Assembly: GCF_031179145.1 (NCBI RefSeq)
Contig: NZ_JAPSIB010000002.1
Span: 1 to 64,000 of the forward strand
Source of the DNA: Brevibacterium sp.
Lineage (GTDB): Bacteria; Actinomycetota; Actinomycetes; Actinomycetales; Brevibacteriaceae
Direction of reading: 5' to 3'
DNA length: 64,000 nucleotides
The notes beneath the pieces are model-generated. The model searched no databases. It was not told the origin of the DNA and worked only from the letters and a program-made list of their open reading frames with translations. A program made the position numbers and the translations under genes. Position 1 is the stretch's first letter, and every line of letters begins with the position of its first letter. Shown here piece by piece: positions 33,956-48,939 of the stretch.

Positions 33956-34977
33956 GAATCGGTGTTCTCACATCCGGCGGCGACTGCCCCGGACTCAACG
34001 CTGTCATCCGCGGAATCGTCCGCAAGGGCATTCTCGCGCATCACTCATCGTTCGTCGGGATCCGCGACGGCTGGCGAGGTCTGCTCGAGGACGACGTCTT
34101 CGAGATGTCGATGCTCGACGTCCGGGGACTGTCGGGTCGCGGCGGCACGATCCTCGGCACCTCCCGGACCCACCCCTATGAGGGAGGTGGGCCCGGGCAG
34201 ATGCGCGAGGTGATCGCCCGGCACGAGCTCGATGCGATCATCGCGATCGGCGGTGAGGGAACGCTCTCCGGTGCCGCGCGGCTCGTCCACGACGAGGGAC
34301 TGCCCATCATCGGTGTGCCGAAGACGATCGACAACGACCTCGATGCCACCGACTATACATTCGGCTTCGACACAGCACAGTCGATCGCCACGGAGGCCAT
34401 CGATCGGCTCCGCACGACGGCGGAGTCCCATCACCGCTGCATGGTCATCGAGGTGATGGGTCGCAATGTCGGCTGGATCGCGCTGCATGCCGGGATGGCT
34501 GCCGGGGCGCACGCCATCCTGATGCCCGAGTTCCCCGTCAGCTTCGAGCAGATCGGGGACTGGGTGACCTCGGCCCGCGACCGCGGCCGTGCCCCGATCG
34601 TCGTCGTCGCCGAGGGGTTCATCCCCGAGGGCCTCGACGAGCAGGTCGCCGACAACGGTCTCGACAGCAGGGGCCGGACTCGCCTCGGTGGGATCGCGAA
34701 CTACTTGGCGCCGCGGATCGAGGAGGTCACGGGGATCGAGTCCCGGGCCACGATCCTCGGCCACCTGCAGCGCGGTGGCTCTCCCACCGCCTACGACAGG
34801 GTGCTGTCGACGCGTTTCGGGATGGCTGCGGCCGATCTCGCCGTCGAGCGCCGGTGGGGCACGATGGCGAGCCTCAAGGGCACGGACATCGTCGCTGTGG
34901 AGATGACGGATGCGGTCCACAGCATCAAATACGTTCCCGCTTCCCGATGGGACGAGGCGAGAGTCCTCTTCGGCTAG
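33952..34977 (+). CDS. pfkA: 6-phosphofructokinase
   Basis: 341 residues. It phosphorylates fructose-6-phosphate in glycolysis. MRIGVLTSGGDCPGLNAVIR is the N-terminal loop, IGGEGT (99-104) and PKTIDND (123-129) the phosphoryl-donor and catalytic motifs, and EVMGRNVGWIALHAG and GHLQRGGSPTAYD bind substrate. Gly103 (position 104 of the E. coli scheme) predicts ATP use, while Lys124 is usual in PPi enzymes; this mix is known in actinobacterial ATP-PFKs. The start is TTG 33952, overlapping the previous stop, with CAGAGG upstream. Confidence 0.93.
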   Translation: MRIGVLTSGGDCPGLNAVIRGIVRKGILAHHSSFVGIRDGWRGLLEDDVFEMSMLDVRGLSGRGGTILGTSRTHPYEGGGPGQMREVIARHELDAIIAIGGEGTLSGAARLVHDEGLPIIGVPKTIDNDLDATDYTFGFDTAQSIATEAIDRLRTTAESHHRCMVIEVMGRNVGWIALHAGMAAGAHAILMPEFPVSFEQIGDWVTSARDRGRAPIVVVAEGFIPEGLDEQVADNGLDSRGRTRLGGIANYLAPRIEEVTGIESRATILGHLQRGGSPTAYDRVLSTRFGMAAADLAVERRWGTMASLKGTDIVAVEMTDAVHSIKYVPASRWDEARVLFG

Positions 34978-34992
34978 GCACTGGGGGTTCGT

Positions 34993-35040
34993 CGGCGGCG
35001 GCGTCAGCGTCAGCGTCGGGGACGGCGGCGGCGTCAGCGT
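34993..35040. repeat. Direct repeat, 30-bp period
   Basis: CGGCGGCGGCGTCAGCGT occurs at about 34993-35010 and 35023-35040, with CAGCGTCGGGGA between the copies. It starts 15 bp after the pfkA stop. Confidence 0.6.
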
Positions 35041-35086
35041 TGGGTAGGACGGCGGTTTCGGCGGCCGAAATTGCGCTGAGAAATGC

Positions 35087-35166
35087 ATTCTGCAGGAAGA
35101 AGTTCCGCAGCCGCACATTCCGGGCGGATAACGTCGATTCTCCAACAACAAGTTCTTGCAGAAATG
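35087..35166. repeat. Imperfect inverted repeat element
   Basis: The outer segments TTCTGCAGGAA (about 35088) and TTCTTGCAGAA (about 35153-35163) are near-complements, enclosing about 55 bp that also contain GGAAGAAGTTCC. It could be a degenerate miniature element or a stem-loop; nothing in it suggests a protein. Confidence 0.35.
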
Positions 35167-35228
35167 ACGTCTTCGAACCGAACCCAACGGAACCAAACCC
35201 GTCCGGCGCGCCAGTCCGCCAACGCGCA

Positions 35229-35305
35229 GGATGTGGAAACGCCGCAACACGCGGCAGGATGTGGAAGCGCCGCAACACGCGGCAAGACGTGGAAACGCCA
35301 CAGCA
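35229..35305. repeat. 28-bp tandem stem-loop units
   Basis: Two nearly identical 28-bp units (35229-35256 and 35257-35284; one A/G difference) are followed by a shortened copy to 35305 and another GTGGAAACGCCGC at 35307. Each full unit contains GCCGC-AACAC-GCGGC, so each can fold into a 5-bp stem-loop. Confidence 0.8.
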
Positions 35306-35313
35306 TGTGGAAA

Positions 35314-35353
35314 CGCCGCGGGGCACCCACCAGATGGTGAGTGCCCCGCGGCG
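35314..35353. terminator. pfkA / rpoC terminator hairpin
   Basis: A 13-bp perfect stem (CGCCGCGGGGCAC at 35314-35326 with its complement at 35341-35353) plus an inner short stem. It lies 64 bp after the rpoC stop and between convergent genes, so it may serve both. Confidence 0.75.
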
Positions 35354-35363
35354 TCTGTCTGTG

Positions 35364-35416
35364 CCGGTCGGCTCAGCGCCGGCCGATCGGCTCAGCGCCT
35401 GCCGATCAGCTCAGCT

Positions 35417-35420
<4 letters not shown>
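35364..35420. repeat. Three 19-bp tandem units at rpoC stop
   Basis: Units at 35364-35382, 35383-35401 and 35402-35420 share the core CGATCGGCTCAGCGCC with a few changes; the last unit includes the rpoC stop codon. Confidence 0.75.
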
Positions 35421-39289
<3,869 letters not shown>

Positions 39290-39357
39290 GTAAATCCTCT
39301 TTCCTGGCGATGAACGAGAAGTTCATCAAAAAGTTGTGTCGGTTGAAGCGGAAGTCC

Positions 39358-42837
<3,480 letters not shown>

Positions 42838-42999
42838 TGGGATCCTTCCGAGTGCTTCACCATTAAACGCGTCGACTCCCCACCCGAAGGTCCACATCCG
42901 CTGGTGTGTCGGATTTCAACACTGGGCGACAACGTGGTTCACTTGAGTGGAATTGAAGTGCCCCCCGCTATATGAAGGCACGCCACAGACAGAGCAACG

Positions 43000-43028
43000 C
43001 AAATAACAAGCCTATAGCATCTCGTCAA
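43000..43028 (-). promoter_or_regulatory. Candidate rpoBC promoter
   Basis: On the minus strand TTGACG (43028-43023) and TATTTG (43005-43000) are 17 bp apart, just downstream of the GNAT stop. This would give a leader of about 155 nt before the rpoB TTG. The -10 is weak, so this is a tentative placement. Confidence 0.35.
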
Positions 43029-43029
43029 G

Positions 43030-44163
43030 TCATGCAAGGCGTTTCGTCCACAACCCGGTCCAGGCGTGAGTGACGAATCCGGCCAGGCCGTTGATCGCCA
43101 GCATCCACGAATTCTCCACCGCATTCCAGGTGTAGACGCGCCGCACCGCGGACCGTTGCGCCAGTGCCCGGTGGTTGGCGATCTTCAGATGCGCCCCGAG
43201 GCGGTGACCGCGATGCTCCGCGGCCACGAGGGTCGCCCCCTGCCATCCCGCCTCAGTTCGGTCCGTCGGTTCGCTGACCTCCGTGAACCCGACCGCTTCC
43301 CGCCCGCACAGGGCGAGCGCGGTGTGCATGGTCTCCCCTGCCCCGATCCGCTCCGCGTCGAGCTGACGCACCCGATCGGCGTCCCAGGTCTCCTCCTCCA
43401 TCAGCTCCGCCGCGCCCGGGGCGTCCGTCGACATCCGCTGGTGCAGATCGGCCATCCCGTCCAGGTGCTCCTCGGGCGTCGCCCCGGTCCAGGTCACGAC
43501 CGCATAAGCCGCAGCGAGTCGGCCGATGTCGATCTGCGTGGCGACTGCGGTCTCGGCTCGTGAGCAGCGTTCGACCTGCTGGAGGGCGAAGCCGCGCCGG
43601 CTGAGGAACTCCACCGCGGGCAGGGCGGCAGGCAGGCTGCCCGCTCCGGAGGCGGCAGCCAGGTGCGGGCTCCGCCGCTCGGACGCACAGGCGGCGACGG
43701 CGATCTCGTTGAAGCTGCGCAGCTGCGTCCGACCGTCCGCGGCCAGGTCCGCCTCCATCCGCTCGAGCAGCGCTGTGCCCAGCCCGCACCGACGAAGCCG
43801 GGGATCCACGGCCAGCCAGATCTCGGCCTGGTCCACGTTGTCATGCAGACTCAGGTGGGCGATCCCCCTTGCGACGATCTCCCCGCCGAGGCGACCGACC
43901 CAGAATTCGCGCGTCGTGTACTCGGTAGCGGTGAGGAACTCCTGCCGCACCCGGCTCGGCAGCGGGTCGAAGTCGGGTCCGAGTCCCGATGCCGCGTTCT
44001 CCCTGGCGTCGAACTCGAGGACTTCGTCGATGAAGGTCACGATCCGAGCTGGGTCGAGCGCGCCGGCACGGACCCGGGCGATGTCCAGGTGGGCGATGTC
44101 CGGGTGGGCGATGTCCGGGTGGGCGATGTCCGGGTGGGCGAGGTCCGGGTGGGTGAGGTCCAT
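43030..44163 (-). CDS. Double-GNAT N-acetyltransferase
   Basis: 377 residues with two GNAT-type halves. The first (about 25-190) has EIWLAVDPRLRRCGLGTALLERM, close to the acetyl-CoA loop R/Q-x-x-G-x-G/A. The second (about 215-377) has GATLVAAEHRGHRLGAHLKI and ends in a typical mycothiol-synthase-like tail (YTWNAVENSWMLAINGLAGF). Double-GNAT proteins include mycothiol synthase and antibiotic acetyltransferases; the substrate here is unknown. Residues 1-26 are an unusual (AHPDI)n repeat coded by 15-bp DNA units. It is divergent from the MBL-fold gene and ends 193 bp before rpoB. Confidence 0.8.
   Translation of the reverse strand: MDLTHPDLAHPDIAHPDIAHPDIAHLDIARVRAGALDPARIVTFIDEVLEFDARENAASGLGPDFDPLPSRVRQEFLTATEYTTREFWVGRLGGEIVARGIAHLSLHDNVDQAEIWLAVDPRLRRCGLGTALLERMEADLAADGRTQLRSFNEIAVAACASERRSPHLAAASGAGSLPAALPAVEFLSRRGFALQQVERCSRAETAVATQIDIGRLAAAYAVVTWTGATPEEHLDGMADLHQRMSTDAPGAAELMEEETWDADRVRQLDAERIGAGETMHTALALCGREAVGFTEVSEPTDRTEAGWQGATLVAAEHRGHRLGAHLKIANHRALAQRSAVRRVYTWNAVENSWMLAINGLAGFVTHAWTGLWTKRLA
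44086..44160. repeat. Five 15-bp coding repeats at GNAT N-terminus
   Basis: Five 15-bp units (44086-44100, 44101-44115, 44116-44130, 44131-44145, 44146-44160) with core CGGGTGGGCGATGTC; units two and three are identical. Read on the minus strand they encode repeated Asp-Ile-Ala-His-Pro (or Asp-Leu), so unit number can change without a frameshift. Confidence 0.95.
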
Positions 44164-44194
44164 GGCCGTCCTTGCGGTGGAAGGGATCGTCCAC

Positions 44195-44204
44195 AGTTTA
44201 GACT
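44195..44204. promoter_or_regulatory. Overlapping bidirectional -10 elements
   Basis: In the 47 bp between the divergent genes, AGTTTAGACT contains TAGACT (plus, 44199-44204), six bases before ATG 44211, and TAAACT (minus, 44200-44195), serving the GNAT gene with a leader of about 25 nt. The plus-strand transcript would be leaderless. Confidence 0.5.
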
Positions 44205-44210
44205 CCAGTC

Positions 44211-44999
44211 ATGGCGAAGGTGAATGTTCTCAGTCTCAACCCCGCCGGGGTCAACTGCTCGATCGTGACAGGCAGCCGGCGCAGCCTGATCGTCGATGCC
44301 GGCCCGGGACCGAACACGGCCAGGGTGCTGGCGCACCGCGCGGCGGCGCTGAGCGAGGAGGCCAACGGCCGTCCCAACCCCATCGACGTCGTCACCACCC
44401 ATGACCATTGGGACCACTTCTTCGGCAATGCCTCCCTCGTCGCCGAGGGTGCCGAGACCTTCTACGCCTCCACCTCGTTCGCCGCCGATCAGGAGGCCAC
44501 CGCGTGGATCGCGCTCGATGCGATCCGCAGCGCCCCCGAGACCTCCGAGTTCGCCCGTGAGCTGCCCGAGGACCCCGGTGACCTCCTCGTCGAGGTGACG
44601 CCGGTGGAGGAGGCCGAGCTCGACCTCGGGGACTGCCCGGTCGAATTCCACGTCCTCGGCGGACATTCCACGGTCGATGTCGTGATCCGCCTGCCCGACC
44701 TCGGGGTCGTCTTCACGGGCGACCTGGTGGAGGAGGGCGATCCCCCGCAGGCCGGCAGCGATGCTGCGCTGGGCGAATGGGTGCGCAGCCTCCAGACGCT
44801 CCTGGCGTTCGACGAGGCGACAGTGTTCGTGCCCGGGCACGGGGTGCCGGTCGACCGGGACTTCGTGGCCCGGCAGTGCGCGGACCTCGAGGGCTATCGC
44901 ACGATGTCCTCCGACGCCGAGGTGGCTCTGCCTGCCCGGTCGATGCCCGGTGAGCATGACCGGACGTTCCCGCGGGAGTGCGCACTGCGGCTGCCCTAG
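44211..44999 (+). CDS. Metallo-beta-lactamase-fold hydrolase
   Basis: 262 residues. The MBL metal motif THDHWDH spans 63-69 (H64, H66, D68, H69); GGHS, VVFTGDLVEEGDP and PGHGVP supply the further His/Asp ligands. The protein has no signal peptide, so it is cytosolic. The family includes glyoxalase II-like and quinolone-enzyme-like hydrolases; substrate unknown. The start is a predicted leaderless ATG. The stop overlaps the neighbouring convergent gene by 4 bp. Confidence 0.85.
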   Translation: MAKVNVLSLNPAGVNCSIVTGSRRSLIVDAGPGPNTARVLAHRAAALSEEANGRPNPIDVVTTHDHWDHFFGNASLVAEGAETFYASTSFAADQEATAWIALDAIRSAPETSEFARELPEDPGDLLVEVTPVEEAELDLGDCPVEFHVLGGHSTVDVVIRLPDLGVVFTGDLVEEGDPPQAGSDAALGEWVRSLQTLLAFDEATVFVPGHGVPVDRDFVARQCADLEGYRTMSSDAEVALPARSMPGEHDRTFPRECALRLP

Positions 45000-46147
45000 A
45001 CCTGTTCGGGCCGCTGCCGCTGGAGGGCGGTGACAAGGTCCCCGCCGATGACGCCGAACAGCGTCTGCGACCAGATGCTCGTGCCCTCGACGTAGGGCTT
45101 GTTCCCGTCGAAGATCCACTGCAGCTGATGCCCGGCGCGCAGGTCGCCGGCACAGTCGGCGCACACGGGGACGCGCACGCTCTGTCCATCGGCGTCGACG
45201 CGCGCGGTGGTCCGGGCCTCCCCGTGCAGTGGGTTGACGGTGCACAGGCTCTGCGGGAGCCCGGCCCTGGCTCCGCGCTTCCTCCGGTGCTCCCCCACCT
45301 CGGCGATCTCCCGTCCTGCCTGCCGCAGCAGCACCATCGCTCCGGCGAGGTCGAGGCGGTTCGCCGACTCGTCGTCGACGATCGTCCGTGCCCATTGGTA
45401 CGCGTCGAGCGCCCGCGAGACCCGGGCGGCATCCTCCTCGTCGAGGGTGCGCAGACGCAGCCGATCCAGCTTGGAGGCGATGGTCGTCGTGTCGGCGTGG
45501 ATGCTCTCCCGCAGGGACCTGCGCTGGAGCGAGTCGACCTTGTGGAGAAGATCGCCGGGCAGCGCGAACGCCTGCTGCCGGCGCGCCTGCGCCCTCCTCT
45601 CCCGCAGGTTCCGCAGGAGGAATACGCCGGCGATGACGAGCGCGAGGACGAGGATCGCGCCGCCGAGGAACAGCGGGGCGAAGCTGCCCGACGTGTCCTG
45701 GACGACCTCGCCCTGCCCGACCTCCTCCACGGTCGCACCCGGGAGATCGTCCGGAGCGGTCTGCGGGTCGGCGTAGAGGTCGAGGAGCATGTTGAGCTTC
45801 GTCAGTGACGGGGTCGAGTGGCTCCATGTGTCATAGCCGACGGACATCTGCTCCATCACCTGCATCTGGAGTTCGTGCTGGTCCTCGAAGTGCACATCGA
45901 CGGCGAGGTCGGACGTGCCGTTGATCATGATGAAGGAGCCCTCGCCGCCGTTGAAGACCTTGATCTGCTCGAGCAGGTCCCGATCGATGTGCTCATCGGG
46001 CACGGCGATGACGTAGACGTCGAAGTCGAGGCTCTCGGCCTTCGTCTTCGCGGTCTCCAGCAGGCGCGCGTCGAGCTGGCCCGCAACGGCCGGATCGACG
46101 TGGAACGGGTCGGCCTTCAGCCCCTCGGCGATGGATTGTGCGTCCAC
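44996..46147 (-). CDS. Membrane protein with TPM-like outer part and Cys/His inner domain (cluster gene 3)
   Basis: 383 residues, not assigned to a named family. The first 155 residues have FHVDP (15-19) and YVIAVP (45-50), a helix-strand pattern resembling TPM-type domains, and are acidic near the membrane. One span lies at about 157-179, followed by RNLRERRAQARR, so the C-terminal half should be cytosolic. That half is helical with a Cys/His motif: C302-x5-H308, C329-x2-C332-x7-H340, a possible zinc site. There is no signal peptide. It is the last gene of a three-gene unit, 3 bp after its neighbour. Confidence 0.6.
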   Translation of the reverse strand: MDAQSIAEGLKADPFHVDPAVAGQLDARLLETAKTKAESLDFDVYVIAVPDEHIDRDLLEQIKVFNGGEGSFIMINGTSDLAVDVHFEDQHELQMQVMEQMSVGYDTWSHSTPSLTKLNMLLDLYADPQTAPDDLPGATVEEVGQGEVVQDTSGSFAPLFLGGAILVLALVIAGVFLLRNLRERRAQARRQQAFALPGDLLHKVDSLQRRSLRESIHADTTTIASKLDRLRLRTLDEEDAARVSRALDAYQWARTIVDDESANRLDLAGAMVLLRQAGREIAEVGEHRRKRGARAGLPQSLCTVNPLHGEARTTARVDADGQSVRVPVCADCAGDLRAGHQLQWIFDGNKPYVEGTSIWSQTLFGVIGGDLVTALQRQRPEQV

Positions 46148-46150
46148 TTC

Positions 46151-47065
46151 TCAGCCCTTTCGGTTCGTGGTCGGCGTGGTGCCGCGAAGACCTTCACGGC
46201 GGTGCCGGATGGCGGCGATGATGTACGCACCGGTTCCGGTGATGAGCAGGCCGATGATGAGCCCGAAGCTCGTTCCGGCGACTGCCGAGCCCGTTGGGTA
46301 GTCGAGGACGCGGGGGTTCGGGTCCGTGTTCTCATTGACCACGATGGGATCGCCGTTCTCGTCGACGATGGAGCTGCCGACCAGCCCGCCCTCGTAGGTC
46401 TCGGCCTCCTTCAGTGCGCGGACCCAGGCCAGCCCCGTCGCGGAGTAGGGTTCGTTGATCTCCCCGAGGTCGGGGCGCTCCTCGACGCGGCGCACCACGC
46501 CCCGGTGACCCAGTCCCTCGCTGACGCTGCCGATGGTGAGCACGGTCGCCTGCTCGTCGTCGAGCTCTGCGGCGATGCGGGCGCCGATGAGGTCGAGGTC
46601 CCCATCGGCGTCGTCGACCTCGGAGCTGGCGACGAAGGCGACGTAGATGGGCACGTCGAGCCCTGCGACCTCCTCGCGGATCGCGTCGAGGTCGGCATCG
46701 ACCATCTCGAACGCGAGGTATTCGTCGACGTGGATGACGTCACCGTCGAAGGTCTCGGCGATCTGCTGGTATCGGCTGCGGTCGTAATCAGGATCGTATT
46801 GGCTTTCGATGCAGTCGGAGTAGATCGAATCGACGAGGACGTCGTCGCTCTCCTCGACCGCAATGCGCTCCTGCTTCGCCTCCTCGAACAGGGAGGCGCT
46901 GTAGGCGGTGGAGCCGGCGGCGACGCCTGCGAAGACGACAATCGAGATGCCGATGCGGATCCAGCCCGGGTGGCGGCTGCCCTTGCCGCCGGCAGCTCTG
47001 CCCGGGGCGGTCTTGTCCGCGGCTCGGCCCGGGGCGCTTCGGGTGAGTGGTCGGCGGCCGGTCAT
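46151..47065 (-). CDS. Two-span membrane protein with TPM-like outer part (cluster gene 2)
   Basis: 304 residues from ATG 47065 (overlapping the upstream stop as ATGA). A basic N-terminus precedes a span at about 35-57. The 200-residue middle has IHVDE (111-115) and YVAFVA (141-146), matching the pattern of its neighbours, then acidic loops. A second span covers about 264-286, followed by RHRREG. Both ends are predicted cytosolic with the middle outside. It lacks the Cys/His domain of the other two. Function unknown. A longer frame starting at 47218 lies inside the upstream gene and is not used. Confidence 0.6.
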   Translation of the reverse strand: MTGRRPLTRSAPGRAADKTAPGRAAGGKGSRHPGWIRIGISIVVFAGVAAGSTAYSASLFEEAKQERIAVEESDDVLVDSIYSDCIESQYDPDYDRSRYQQIAETFDGDVIHVDEYLAFEMVDADLDAIREEVAGLDVPIYVAFVASSEVDDADGDLDLIGARIAAELDDEQATVLTIGSVSEGLGHRGVVRRVEERPDLGEINEPYSATGLAWVRALKEAETYEGGLVGSSIVDENGDPIVVNENTDPNPRVLDYPTGSAVAGTSFGLIIGLLITGTGAYIIAAIRHRREGLRGTTPTTNRKG

Positions 47066-48357
47066 CGCTGCCCCGATCCCGGCGCACCGTACTCGGCGAC
47101 TGCGTCCTCGAGGGCGGCGAAGCTGCCGAACCCGGACAGCGCATAGGCGTCGTGTCGTTGGAAGTACGGAATGGGGCGAGCCTTCCTGACTCCCGTGTTC
47201 TTCGGCACCATGAGGCACTCCGGTTCGTGCCCGGCGTTGAGGTCACGGCGGCAGTCCGCACACAGCCGCACGGTCAGGGTGGTCCTGCCCTGTGTCCAGG
47301 CGAAGGGTTCGATGTCGCGGTCGTGGGAGGGGAAGAAGAAGCAGAACTGCGGCTCTCCGCCCGCCTCGTCGGCCCTCCGCTTCGCAGAGGCGGCAGTCAG
47401 TCGCACCGAAGCGGCAGCCAGTCTCGCCGAGGCGGCCCCCAGGCTCCTCCGCACCCAGGCGTCCGTGCGGGTGAGGGAATGGATGGCGTGCCGGTGGGAG
47501 AAGTCGGGGTCGCTCGCCCATCCCGGGTGGGTCTCGATGATCGCCGCAATCGCATTCTGCACTCGCCGTCCTCGATCGAACAGCGACCACTGCGCCTCGT
47601 CGTCCGTCACCGGCTCCGGCAGCTCACTGAGCGAACGCTCGCACCTGCGGATCAGATTGTGCGCCCGGGTGAGTTCGGGTGCGGTCGTCAGCGTTGTGCG
47701 CCATTCGTACTTCGTCCGGCGCCGCAGCAGCCAGGCGCCCAGTCCGGCGGCGGCGACGGCGGTGGCGGCGAAGACGAGGGCGTCGGGATCGCCGTTGTCG
47801 AGGCCCATGGCCTCGATGTAGTCGTCGTCGCCCTCGCCCACGTCCGGCGGATTGAAATCGGGCGGTGGTGGCGGCTCGTTCCCCTTCGCCGTGGCCAGCA
47901 GCACGCCGAGGTGATGGGGCACGGCTAGTTCGACGGGCAGGAAGTCCCCGGAGGCCGAGCGCTGCAGCTGATCCGATCCGGTCGGAATGGAGGGTCCATT
48001 GTCGTCGACGAGGTAGGCCAGAGTCCGGGCAGCGCTCTCCGCCTCGGTGAAGACGACGAGAGTCCGATCGGCACCGGTCTTCTCATGCATCGTGTAGGCG
48101 AGATCGGCGGTGAACCGGGTCCAACCGTCGGAGCTGCGAGCAGGGATCGGCAGGGTCGGGACGATGGCGATGAAGTGGGGCAGCCCGGGTTCGACTGCGT
48201 CGGCGGATGCCCGCCGCAGTGCAGTCATCTGCTTGGGCGTGAGGCCAGGGGTGACGTTCGGATCGATGAACAGCGGATCGCGTTCCCAGGACGCCTGCAG
48301 ACGAGTCGCCAACCGCTCAAGCAGCTCTGCCTGGGTTCGCCCCGTCGTCGCATTCAC
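47062..48357 (-). CDS. Membrane protein with TPM-like outer part and Cys/His inner domain (cluster gene 1)
   Basis: 431 residues from GTG 48357. LFIDP (29-33) and FIAIVP (62-67) match the pattern of the other two cluster genes. A Pro-rich acidic stretch (about 160-190) precedes one span near 192-211 and then LRRRTKYEWR. The cytosolic half carries C339-x5-H345 and C366-x2-C369-x7-H377: the same spacing, including 20 residues between the two parts, as in cluster gene 3. It is the first gene of the unit, with TATTAT nine bases before the GTG. Function unknown. Confidence 0.62.
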   Translation of the reverse strand: MNATTGRTQAELLERLATRLQASWERDPLFIDPNVTPGLTPKQMTALRRASADAVEPGLPHFIAIVPTLPIPARSSDGWTRFTADLAYTMHEKTGADRTLVVFTEAESAARTLAYLVDDNGPSIPTGSDQLQRSASGDFLPVELAVPHHLGVLLATAKGNEPPPPPDFNPPDVGEGDDDYIEAMGLDNGDPDALVFAATAVAAAGLGAWLLRRRTKYEWRTTLTTAPELTRAHNLIRRCERSLSELPEPVTDDEAQWSLFDRGRRVQNAIAAIIETHPGWASDPDFSHRHAIHSLTRTDAWVRRSLGAASARLAAASVRLTAASAKRRADEAGGEPQFCFFFPSHDRDIEPFAWTQGRTTLTVRLCADCRRDLNAGHEPECLMVPKNTGVRKARPIPYFQRHDAYALSGFGSFAALEDAVAEYGAPGSGQR

Positions 48358-48366
48358 CGCCCCATC

Positions 48367-48372
48367 ATAATA
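48367..48372 (-). promoter_or_regulatory. -10 of the three-gene cluster
   Basis: TATTAT on the minus strand (48372-48367) lies nine bases before GTG 48357, so the mRNA should have at most a few leader bases. It comes after the rplL terminator, implying independent transcription. Confidence 0.45.
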
Positions 48373-48433
48373 TGAGAGCCGACCCTGCGATCTCGCGAGG
48401 AGCCGGAACGGGCGTTCCGGATCGGGAACACGA

Positions 48434-48464
48434 AAGAACCCCGCAGCTGAACTGCGGGGTTCTT
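48434..48464 (-). terminator. rplJL terminator
   Basis: A 13-bp perfect stem (AAGAACCCCGCAG at 48434-48446 with its complement at 48452-48464) with a 5-nt loop, 35 bp after the rplL stop. A second small stem (CCGGAAC/GTTCCGG, 48403-48420) follows. Confidence 0.8.
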
Positions 48465-48498
48465 CACTGTGCCGAGCGCTAGGCTGCGGCAGAGGTCA

Positions 48499-48882
48499 TC
48501 ACTTGAGGGTGACGGTTGCGCCTGCGCCCTCGAGGGTTTCCTTGGCCTTGTCGGCAGCTTCCTTGGAAACGCCTTCCAGGATGGCAGCCGGAGCCGAGTC
48601 GACGAGGTCCTTGGCTTCCTTCAGTCCGAGGGAGGTGAGTCCACGAACTTCCTTGATGACGGGAACCTTCTTCTCGCCGGCCGATTCGAGCACGACGTCG
48701 AATTCGGTCTGCTCTTCAGCAGCTTCGGCGGCGCCACCGGCAGGGGCGGCGACAGCAACGGCAGCAGGTGCGGCTGCTTCGACTTCGAAGACCTCTTCGA
48801 AGGTCTTGACGAACTCGGAGAGTTCGATCAGAGTGAGCTCTTTGAACGCTTCGATGAGCTCGTCGGTGGTGAGCTTAGCCAT
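48499..48882 (-). CDS. rplL: 50S ribosomal protein L7/L12
   Basis: 127 residues. The N-terminal dimer domain ([20 protein letters not shown]), an Ala/Pro/Gly hinge, and the C-terminal factor-binding domain ([36 protein letters not shown]) are all present. Several dimers bind L10 to form the stalk that recruits translational GTPases. It lies 57 bp after rplJ. Confidence 0.99.
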   Translation of the reverse strand: MAKLTTDELIEAFKELTLIELSEFVKTFEEVFEVEAAAPAAVAVAAPAGGAAEAAEEQTEFDVVLESAGEKKVPVIKEVRGLTSLGLKEAKDLVDSAPAAILEGVSKEAADKAKETLEGAGATVTLK

Positions 48883-48939
48883 GGTGGCCAGTCCTTCCTG
48901 TGGTGGTCACGATCGGTGACCGGTTTGTTGGGGTGATGC

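Larger units (their letters stand above)
34978..35416. other. Repeat-rich convergent region pfkA / rpoC
   Basis: 439 bp with no credible gene. It holds a 30-bp-period direct repeat, an imperfect 80-bp inverted repeat, two and a half 28-bp stem-loop units, a strong terminator hairpin, and three 19-bp units that run up to the rpoC stop. Each is listed separately. Confidence 0.6.

Noticed and set aside
35229-35305. CRISPR array
   Set aside because: The 28-bp units are directly adjacent without spacers, and no cas gene is in the window.
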